Below, one piece after another: positions 1 through 6,936 of a DNA stretch of 64,000 bases; the stretch's first letter is position 1; each line of letters opens with the position of its first letter. The notes beneath the pieces were generated by a model, which was not told where the DNA came from, did not search any database, and saw only the letters and a program-made list of their open reading frames with translations. The stretch is from Kutzneria sp. CA-103260 (lineage in GTDB: Bacteria; Actinomycetota; Actinomycetes; Mycobacteriales; Pseudonocardiaceae): the NCBI RefSeq assembly GCF_018263855.1, contig NZ_CP073318.1, positions 868,001 to 932,000 of the forward strand, in the 5' to 3' direction. The translations under genes were made by a program, and so were the position numbers.

Positions 1-1555
1 GTCCGCTGCGCCCGCTGACCACGGTGACCGCGACGTCCTGGCCCAGCCGCGCCGTCAGCGCCTTGCGGGCCGTCGGCACCCAGTCGCCCGGCGCGGACTC
101 GGCCAGCAGCGCGACCCGCGCGCCGCCGGCTGTCGGGGCGCTGACCACCGCGAATCGGTTGCGGGCCAAGCCTGTTTCCTGCGCCACGGCCGCCTCCAGG
201 TCCTCGACGTAGACGCTGCGTCCGCGCACTTTGAGGCTGTCGCCCATCCGTCCCAGCACGAACAGTTGGCCGTCGTGCAGGAAACCGGCGTCCCCGGTGC
301 GCAGCTCGGCCCCGGCGAACCGGGTCGAGCCACCGGCCCGGCCGGCGTGGTATCCGTCCACAACGGATGGTCCGGTGACGGCGATCTCCCCGAGATACCG
401 GGCCGGCAACGGGTTGCCCTCGTCGTCCAGGATCCGCACGGCGAAGCCGTCGCGCGGCCGGCCGCAGCCGACCACCCAGCCGGCACGGTCGCCCGGCAGC
501 TCCTCGCCGACGCGACCCAGCCCGGTGATCGTCACCGGCTGGCCCGCGCCGAGCGTGGCCACCTCCGGCCGCACGGCCAGGGGCGCGATGTCTCCGCAGT
601 GGGCCGTCACCGCCAGGGTTGCCTCGGCCAGCCCGTAGGCGGTGCGATACGCGCCGCGTCGGAAACCGGCAGGTTCGGTCAGTCGCGCGAAGTGGGCCAG
701 CACCTCGGGGTCGATCAGCTCCGCGCCGACGATCAGGTTGCGCCAGCCGGACAGGTCAAGGTGTTCGATCTGCTCGGGCCGCACCCGCCGCACCGTGTAG
801 TCCAGCGCGAACGGCGGGGCGGCGGTGTGCTGGGCGACGGCCATGCATTCCAGCCACCGCAACGGTTCCCGGATGAACTGGTTGGGCCGCATCAGCCACA
901 GGTCGCACTGGGCGGTGATCGGCGTCAGCAGGCAGCCGATCAGTCCCATGTCGTGGTAGAGCGGCAGCCACGACGCCGTGACGTCGCCGTCCCGCCAGTC
1001 CAGCCAGTCCCGGATCAATGCGATGTTCGCAGCCAGGTTGGCCCAGGTCACCCGGGCCCCGCGCGGCGAGCCGCTGGAGCCGGAGGTGAACTGCAACAGC
1101 GCCAGCTCGCCCGGTTCCACCTGCGCCGCCTCGGTTTCCGCCTCGCGCAGCGTCCACGGCTCGCCGGCCAACCCGGCCTCGGTCATGGCCCGCGCGGTGA
1201 TCGGGGCCAGGTCGGGCGAGGTCACGGCCAGCCGCGGCGCGGCCTGGGCCAGCACGGCGGCGACGTGCGCGGCGTAGCCGTCCTCGGCGGTGAACGTGGG
1301 CGGGCTGATCAGGCACGGCGTCGCGCCGGCCACCCACACCCCGAAAAACGCCGCCAGGGCGTCGAATCCGGTCGGCACGAGCACGCAGACCACATCGCCC
1401 GGCCGCACGCCGTCCTCGATCAGCGCGGCAGCCACCCGCCGCGCCGAGCGGGCGATCTCCGGGTACTCCCGCAGTTCCCAGTCGGCGCCGGCGATCCGCA
1501 CGCCGCGGCCGGCCCGTGGCTCGCTCAGCCAGCCGGTCAGTTCTTTCGCCGTCAC
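1..1555 (-). CDS. Fatty acyl-AMP ligase (FAAL-like), 3' end cut by window edge
   Basis: Activates a fatty or other carboxylic acid as the acyl-adenylate and normally hands it to a carrier protein of a PKS or NRPS. About 518 residues are visible. The ATP-binding P-loop reads TSGSSGSPRG, followed by the FAAL-typical SWLPLYHDMGLIG stretch, and late in the protein the ELRTGDAGFLHDG and LFVLGRMGD core motifs. The family is usually 550-600 residues, so only the extreme C-terminus is missing. The GTG start overlaps the stop of the PEP-utilising gene upstream (GTGA), so the two are translationally coupled. No dedicated carrier protein is visible nearby except the carrier domain of the NRPS at 6933. 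A FAAL rather than a CoA ligase is inferred from motif style; the FAAL-specific insertion was not measured. Confidence 0.85.
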   Translation of the reverse strand, partial: MTAKELTGWLSEPRAGRGVRIAGADWELREYPEIARSARRVAAALIEDGVRPGDVVCVLVPTGFDALAAFFGVWVAGATPCLISPPTFTAEDGYAAHVAAVLAQAAPRLAVTSPDLAPITARAMTEAGLAGEPWTLREAETEAAQVEPGELALLQFTSGSSGSPRGARVTWANLAANIALIRDWLDWRDGDVTASWLPLYHDMGLIGCLLTPITAQCDLWLMRPNQFIREPLRWLECMAVAQHTAAPPFALDYTVRRVRPEQIEHLDLSGWRNLIVGAELIDPEVLAHFARLTEPAGFRRGAYRTAYGLAEATLAVTAHCGDIAPLAVRPEVATLGAGQPVTITGLGRVGEELPGDRAGWVVGCGRPRDGFAVRILDDEGNPLPARYLGEIAVTGPSVVDGYHAGRAGGSTRFAGAELRTGDAGFLHDGQLFVLGRMGDSLKVRGRSVYVEDLEAAVAQETGLARNRFAVVSAPTAGGARVALLAESAPGDWVPTARKALTARLGQDVAVTVVSGRSG

Positions 1556-4203
1556 GACACGGGTTCCTGTTCGCGCTCGTCGCTCAGCACCAGCACTTCG
1601 CCGGTGGAGCCGTCGATCCGCACCCGCATGCCGCTGCGCAGCTCACGGGTGATGTCCTTGATCTGCACCACGGTCGGCACCCGCAGTTCCCGGGCCACGA
1701 TCGCCACGTGGGTCAGCGGGCTGCCGCGCTCGATCACCAGCCCGGCCGACGACGCGAGCGCGGCCACCCAGCCGGGGTCGGTGCGGTAGGCGACGAGGAT
1801 GCCGCCGTTGACCTGCTCCGGCTTGTCGGTGACGACGGCCTCGCCCTCGGCGATTCCCGGGCACGACGGCGTGCCCCGGAAGTGCTTGCGCCCCTTGCGG
1901 TCGTCGCTGTCCAGCACCCAGCCGCCGGCCGGCAGGTTGCCGTTCCAGTAGGCCGCGCCGCGCGTGGTGAACCGGGACGGCGCGCGTAGACGCTCGTCGG
2001 CCTGGCGCTGCGCCTTGCGCATCGCCACCAGTTCGGGCAGTTCGGTGTGCGAGATCGTGCCCTCGAACGCGCCGCGCACCTCTTCCATGCGCAGCTGGAA
2101 CACGTCGGTCCACTCGTTGATCGCGCCCATGGCCGCCAGGTCCCGGCCCATGGCCCGCAGCATGCGCTTGGCCGAGCCGAAGGCGCGGGTGCGGCAGAAC
2201 CGCAGGCGTTCCCGGTTGGCCAGGCTGGTCCGCGTCTTGCGGCGCACCAGCTCGTAGACCCAGCGGCGCGGGCCGCGCAGGTGCGCGTCCAGGTACTCCT
2301 GGGCGCTGTCCGCCTGCGGGGAAACGCTTTCCGGCAGCGCGTCGCGCAGCATCGTGAACAGCATCGCCGGGTCCTCGCGCAGGTCCGGCACCTCCAGCTT
2401 CAGCTCGTCCGGGCTGCGGTAGCCGTACTTGGCCACGTACCGGTCGATCTCGGCCAGGAGTTGGCGGTGTCCGTCGTCCTCCAGGGCCTTCCGGGTCCGC
2501 TCCGGCGGCGTGGTGGTGACCAGCTCGGTCAGCGCCGGGTCGGCCCGCACGGTCGCGGCCAGCTCGGCCAGGGCCAGCGCCGGCTCGGCCGACTCGATGC
2601 CGGCCCCCGGGTTGACCACCGCCCAGTTGAACCACTCCGGCGCATCGGGCAACCATTTCCGGGTCAAGAGGTACAGTCCGCCGAACGACAGCAGGATGGT
2701 CGCGTCCAGTGTCATCATCGGGCCCCACTTCTCCAGCAGGTCCCGTTCCAGCTCCCGGAATCGGCGATACGTCGCCGCTCCTGTCATCGCGTCGTAGTCC
2801 TCGTTGTCGAATACCTCGTAGGCCCGGTAGAAGTCGGCAATGAACCGGTCGACCGCGCGGCCCATGGTGAAGAACCGGCGGGTGAATTCACATTTCTGAA
2901 CAATACTGGACAGTCGTCGGCCCGTTTTTGTGCGGAATGTGAACGGATACAGGGTGTCGGCCAACTCCGGGTCCACCGACTCCTCGACGCCTAGTGATAC
3001 TTCCAGAACCCGCCGGGTCAGCGGGTAGGCCGGCGCCAGTCGCACCATTCGGTACCAGTGCAGCAGGTTGTAATAGACCCGGCCATGGAAATATCCGAGC
3101 ATCGACGGCAGCCAGTCGTCCATCTGGCGCAGCTGCGCGGCCGGCACCCGCAGCGCCTTGGCGTAGCCGCGGTAGACCTTGGCGTAGGCGTCGGCGGCGA
3201 ACGAGTAGGTCAGCGGCGAGGTGATGCCGCTGAAGCTCTCGATGATGTTGGAGTTGTCCCAGATCCGCAGCTCGCCCCCGGTGAAGGCGGCAGCGCTGGC
3301 GGTGACCGGCCGGCTCTGCAGCAGCCACAGGCGGCCGTCGGCGTCGATCGCCCACTCCACGTCCTGCGGCGCGCCGTACACGTGCTCGACGTGCAGTGCG
3401 AGGTCGCGCAGCCCGGCGAGATCGGCCTCGGCCAGCGCGGGCCGGGCCCGCAGTTGTTCGGGCACCTCGTGGACGCCGTCCGCGTCCAGCCGCTGAGCCT
3501 TGTCCCCGATGACGGTGTCGAGGACCTGGCCGGTGTCCTTGCGCAGGGTCACGGTGTCGGCGTCGACCGCGCCCGACACCAGCGACTCGCCCAGCCCGTA
3601 CACCGCGCTGACCACGCATTCGTCCTGGTCGCCGGTGAGCGGGTTGATCGTGAACAGCACCCCGCTGCGCTCGGCGTCGACCATGCGCTGCACCACCACG
3701 GCCATCGCCCCGACCTCGACCGGACCGCCGTTGGCCAGCCGGTAGGTCAGCGAACGGGCGCTGAAGGCCGACGCCCAGCAGGCCAGCACCGCCTCCCGGA
3801 CCGCGGCCGATCCCCGCACGTTGAGGCGGGTGGCGAACTGCCCGGCGAACGACATCGAGTCGCCGTCCTCGTCCACGCCGGAGGACCGCACCGCGACCCG
3901 GCCGCCGCCGACGGCCCGGTACGCCCGCTCGATCTCGGCCTCGACGTCGGCGTCCAGCCGTGTGTCGAAAATCAGTTCGGATATGTCGGAGCTGACCTGG
4001 TCAACGGTGTTTATCGAGACATCCTGCAATCGTTCGTGTATGGTTTGCCGCAGTCCGGATTCGAGCATTCGGGCGAACAGGTCCGATCCCAGCACCGCCC
4101 ACTCCGGCACGGGCAGGCCGTTTTCGCTGAGCACGTGCAGGCTGCGGCCCTTGCCGCCGGCCAGTCGCCCGGCCTCGTCGCTACTGCTGTGTGAAGTGAT
4201 CAC
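1552..4203 (-). CDS. PEP synthase/rifampin-phosphotransferase-like enzyme
   Basis: An 883-residue three-part phosphotransferase. The N-terminal third is an ATP-grasp PEP/pyruvate-binding domain (GGKGRSLHVLSENGLPVP near residue 17; AVRSSGVDEDGDSMSFAGQF; WAIDADGRLWLLQSRPV). The centre is a substrate domain unlike that of housekeeping PEP synthase. The C-terminus is the swivelling phospho-histidine domain (GSPLTHVAIVARELRVPTVV), with the His present. Domain order and length match rifampin phosphotransferase, which moves the beta phosphate of ATP to a drug hydroxyl. In this setting it may phosphorylate a biosynthetic intermediate or confer self-resistance (inference). The GTG start is preceded by GGAAAGAG. 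It leads the leftward operon with the FAAL and faces the rightward operon across 169 bp. Confidence 0.85.
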   Translation of the reverse strand: MITSHSSSDEAGRLAGGKGRSLHVLSENGLPVPEWAVLGSDLFARMLESGLRQTIHERLQDVSINTVDQVSSDISELIFDTRLDADVEAEIERAYRAVGGGRVAVRSSGVDEDGDSMSFAGQFATRLNVRGSAAVREAVLACWASAFSARSLTYRLANGGPVEVGAMAVVVQRMVDAERSGVLFTINPLTGDQDECVVSAVYGLGESLVSGAVDADTVTLRKDTGQVLDTVIGDKAQRLDADGVHEVPEQLRARPALAEADLAGLRDLALHVEHVYGAPQDVEWAIDADGRLWLLQSRPVTASAAAFTGGELRIWDNSNIIESFSGITSPLTYSFAADAYAKVYRGYAKALRVPAAQLRQMDDWLPSMLGYFHGRVYYNLLHWYRMVRLAPAYPLTRRVLEVSLGVEESVDPELADTLYPFTFRTKTGRRLSSIVQKCEFTRRFFTMGRAVDRFIADFYRAYEVFDNEDYDAMTGAATYRRFRELERDLLEKWGPMMTLDATILLSFGGLYLLTRKWLPDAPEWFNWAVVNPGAGIESAEPALALAELAATVRADPALTELVTTTPPERTRKALEDDGHRQLLAEIDRYVAKYGYRSPDELKLEVPDLREDPAMLFTMLRDALPESVSPQADSAQEYLDAHLRGPRRWVYELVRRKTRTSLANRERLRFCRTRAFGSAKRMLRAMGRDLAAMGAINEWTDVFQLRMEEVRGAFEGTISHTELPELVAMRKAQRQADERLRAPSRFTTRGAAYWNGNLPAGGWVLDSDDRKGRKHFRGTPSCPGIAEGEAVVTDKPEQVNGGILVAYRTDPGWVAALASSAGLVIERGSPLTHVAIVARELRVPTVVQIKDITRELRSGMRVRIDGSTGEVLVLSDEREQEPVS

Positions 4204-4290
4204 GGATGCTCTTTCCAGTGGGTGCGCGAGGGCGTCTCGTCAACCGGTGTTAAACCTGTTTGCCATACCTTTGCCTAGGGAAAGACCTAG

Positions 4291-4320
4291 TTGTCGCCGG
4301 TCCGGATCCGGTGGTACGAC
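4291..4320 (+). promoter_or_regulatory. Candidate promoter of the rightward biosynthetic operon
   Basis: In the 169-bp divergent region 4204-4372, TTGTCG (4291-4296) and TACGAC (4315-4320) stand 18 bp apart ahead of the glycosyltransferase. Nearby symmetric elements could be operators: CCGGATCCGG at 4302-4311, which sits in the spacer, and CTAGG/CCTAG arms around 4275-4290. Assigned by eye only. Confidence 0.35.
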
Positions 4321-4372
4321 TGGATGTGTTTCGGGGGAATATTCACCCAATACGAGACTGACTGGGGTCCTT

Positions 4373-5638
4373 ATGCGGGTATTGGTGGTGGCCGTGGGGA
4401 CGCGCGGCGACGTCGCCCCCTACACCGGTCTGGCCGCGCCGTTCGCCGCGCGGGGGCACGAGGTGGCGATCGCTGCCTACGGCCCGTTCGCCGAGCTGGT
4501 CACCACCGCCGGGGCCGAGTTCCTGGCGCTGCCGGGCGATCCGCGGGACGCCAACTCCTGGGCCCAGCTCCAGCACGGCGGCAAGGTCGGCACCGGGCCG
4601 TTCGGGCTGGCCCGGCTGATGTCCATGATGACCGACGAGATGGTGGCGCTGGCCGAGGCGATTCGCCGGTCCGCCAACGACTTCGGCGCCGACGTGCTGC
4701 TGCTGTCCATGCCGGCGACGCTGGGCTACCACGTCGCCGAGCACCTGGACCGACCCAGCATGGGTGTCTTCCTGCAACCGGCCTTCCCAACCGCCGAGCA
4801 CCCGCCGTCCCTGCTGGGGTTCGGCCGGTCGCTGGGCCCGGTGGGCAACCGGGTGGCCGGCCAGGTCGTGGTCGGCACGATGGGCCTGATCTTCGCCCGG
4901 GCCATCAGAACCGTGCGGGCCCGGTTGGGCTTGCCGGCGCTGAGCTCGGCCGAGGTGACCCGGGTGATGTCGGCGTGGCCGGTGCAGCACGGGTACAGCC
5001 CGACCCTGCTGCCGCGGCCCCGGGACTGGCGGCCGGAGCTGGACGTGGCCGGATTCCTGTGGCCTGCGGTGGATCCCGGCTGGCAACCGTCAGCCGAGCT
5101 GACGGCTTTCCTCGACGACGGGCCGCCGCCGGTGTACGTGGGTTTCGGCAGTCGGGTGTTCGGCGACGCGCCGCGCCTGAGCCGCCTGGTCGACGACGCC
5201 CTGGCGATGGCCGGTGTGCGCGGGGTGATCCAGGCCGGCTGGTCGGACCTGCGGGCCCGGTCGAACCGGTCGATCACCATCGGCGAGGCCCCACATTCCT
5301 GGCTGTTCCCCAAGATGTCCGCGCTGGTGCACCACGCCGGCGCCGGCACGACCGCCGCCGGGGTGCTCGCCGGTCGCCCCACCGTCGGCGTGCCCGTAGT
5401 CGCCGACCAGCCGTTCTGGGCCGGGCGGCTGGCGATGCTCGGCGTCGGCCCCCGGCCGGTGCCGCACCGCAAGCTCACCGCCGAGCGCCTGGGTGCGGCC
5501 ATCCGTGCTGCCGTCGAACACCGGCCCTACCGCGACCGGGCGCTGGAGCTCGCCGGTCAGTTGCGGGCCGAGGACGGCGCGGGCCGGGTGGTCGCCGCCG
5601 TGGAACGGCTCGTGCGGACCACCGAGGAGTCGCGATGA
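4373..5638 (+). CDS. Family 1 (MGT-type) glycosyltransferase
   Basis: Transfers a nucleotide-activated sugar to an acceptor in the cytoplasm. 421 residues with the GT-B fold layout: the N-terminal domain opens MRVLVVAVGTRGDVAPYTGLA and the C-terminal donor domain holds ALVHHAGAGTTAAGVLAGRP and a downstream DQPFW segment. These are typical of antibiotic and sterol glycosyltransferases. The open frame extends upstream to 3821, but that part lies over the divergent gene; the ATG at 4373 fits the family N-terminus. It is first in a rightward operon and overlaps the following P450 by ATGA. Sugar and acceptor cannot be predicted. Confidence 0.9.
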   Translation: MRVLVVAVGTRGDVAPYTGLAAPFAARGHEVAIAAYGPFAELVTTAGAEFLALPGDPRDANSWAQLQHGGKVGTGPFGLARLMSMMTDEMVALAEAIRRSANDFGADVLLLSMPATLGYHVAEHLDRPSMGVFLQPAFPTAEHPPSLLGFGRSLGPVGNRVAGQVVVGTMGLIFARAIRTVRARLGLPALSSAEVTRVMSAWPVQHGYSPTLLPRPRDWRPELDVAGFLWPAVDPGWQPSAELTAFLDDGPPPVYVGFGSRVFGDAPRLSRLVDDALAMAGVRGVIQAGWSDLRARSNRSITIGEAPHSWLFPKMSALVHHAGAGTTAAGVLAGRPTVGVPVVADQPFWAGRLAMLGVGPRPVPHRKLTAERLGAAIRAAVEHRPYRDRALELAGQLRAEDGAGRVVAAVERLVRTTEESR

Positions 5639-6936
5639 ATCCCCTGCGGGAACTGAAGATCGGCCTCAAGACGCTGGCCATGCGGTCCTTCGTGCGCGGG
5701 CTCACGCTGACCCGCGACCCGGTGGCCACGGTCCTCGGCCGCACCGCGCTGGCTGATCCTTACCCGCACTATGAACGGATTCGGGCGCGCGGCGAGGTGA
5801 GCCGGCACCTGGTCGGCCTCTACCTCACGGCCGGGCACGGCACCGCCAAGTCGGTGCTGCGTGATCCCCGGTTCGGCGTCGAGCCGGCGGTCGATCACGT
5901 CGGCGTGGACTGGAACATCGACGCGGGCGACGCCGAACGGCTGGCCCACCCGATGGAGCAGTCCATCCTCACCATGAACCCGCCCGAGCACACCAGGTTG
6001 CGGCGCCTGGTCGCCCCGTGGTTCACGGCGTCGGCGCTGCGCGAGTTCACCCCGCGAGCGCAGGAGATCGTCGACAACGCGCTGGACGACCTGGTCGCGC
6101 GGCCCCGGTTCGACCTGGTCACCGACTACGCCAGCCGAGTGCCGGTCGAGGTGATCAGCGCCCTGCTGGACATCCCCGCCGCCGACCGGTTCCAGTTCGC
6201 GCGCTGGGGCAGCGTGCTGGCCGGCACCCTCGACGGCATCCGCACCCTGAGCGAGCGCCGCGCGGTGCACCGGACCGTCTCCGAGATGACGGAGTTCCTG
6301 AGCTATCTGTTGGCCCGCCGCCGAATCGGCCACGGTGACGACTTAGTGAGCAGGTTGGCCCACACCGAGCCCGGCGAGGGTGGCGTGCGGGAGTTGGTCG
6401 CGCTGGTCGGCTTGTTGCTGGTCGCCGGCTTCGAGACCACCGTGAACGCTATCGGCAGCGGTGCGTTGCGGCTGATGGGTGACACCGAGCTGCGGGCCGC
6501 TTTGCTGGACGACTCGGAGCTGGCGGCGCCGATCGTCGAGGAGACGCTGCGGCTGGAGCCGCCGGTCCAGTTCACCCTACGTAAGGCTTTGGAGCCGGTG
6601 GAGGTGGCCGGGCAGGAGTTGGCCCCGGGCGCGATGCTCGTGGTGCTGCTCGCTGGCGCGAACCGCGATCCGCTGATGTTCCCTGATCCCACACGCTTCG
6701 ACCCGACCCGGGCGAATGTGCGGGAACACCTCGCCTTCTCCGTCGGCGCGCACTACTGCCTCGGCGCCGGCCTGGCCCGGATCACCGCCACTGCCGCCCT
6801 GGACGGCTTGTTCCGGCGGCGGCCCGACCTGGCCCCGGCGGGGACCGTGCGCTACAAGCAGACCCGCAACATCCGTGGCTGCTCGGCCATTCCGGTCGAG
6901 GCCGCGGGCGCGCGGATTTCCCTTGGACGGTCATGA
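5635..6936 (+). CDS. Cytochrome P450
   Basis: A 433-residue bacterial class I P450. The I-helix oxygen-activation motif reads LLVAGFETT, the K-helix ExxR is EETLR, and the haem loop is FSVGAHYCLGAGLAR with the ligand Cys at residue 375. It has no membrane anchor, so it should take electrons from a separate ferredoxin, and none is encoded in the window. The start overlaps the glycosyltransferase stop (ATGA), and its own stop overlaps the NRPS start, so all are one transcript. Presumably hydroxylates or otherwise oxidises the cluster product. Confidence 0.93.
   Translation: MNPLRELKIGLKTLAMRSFVRGLTLTRDPVATVLGRTALADPYPHYERIRARGEVSRHLVGLYLTAGHGTAKSVLRDPRFGVEPAVDHVGVDWNIDAGDAERLAHPMEQSILTMNPPEHTRLRRLVAPWFTASALREFTPRAQEIVDNALDDLVARPRFDLVTDYASRVPVEVISALLDIPAADRFQFARWGSVLAGTLDGIRTLSERRAVHRTVSEMTEFLSYLLARRRIGHGDDLVSRLAHTEPGEGGVRELVALVGLLLVAGFETTVNAIGSGALRLMGDTELRAALLDDSELAAPIVEETLRLEPPVQFTLRKALEPVEVAGQELAPGAMLVVLLAGANRDPLMFPDPTRFDPTRANVREHLAFSVGAHYCLGAGLARITATAALDGLFRRRPDLAPAGTVRYKQTRNIRGCSAIPVEAAGARISLGRS

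Noticed and set aside
3821..4372. 184-codon N-terminal extension of the first glycosyltransferase
   Set aside because: It lies over the 5' part of the PEP-type gene and the divergent promoter, and the family N-terminus begins at the ATG at 4373.
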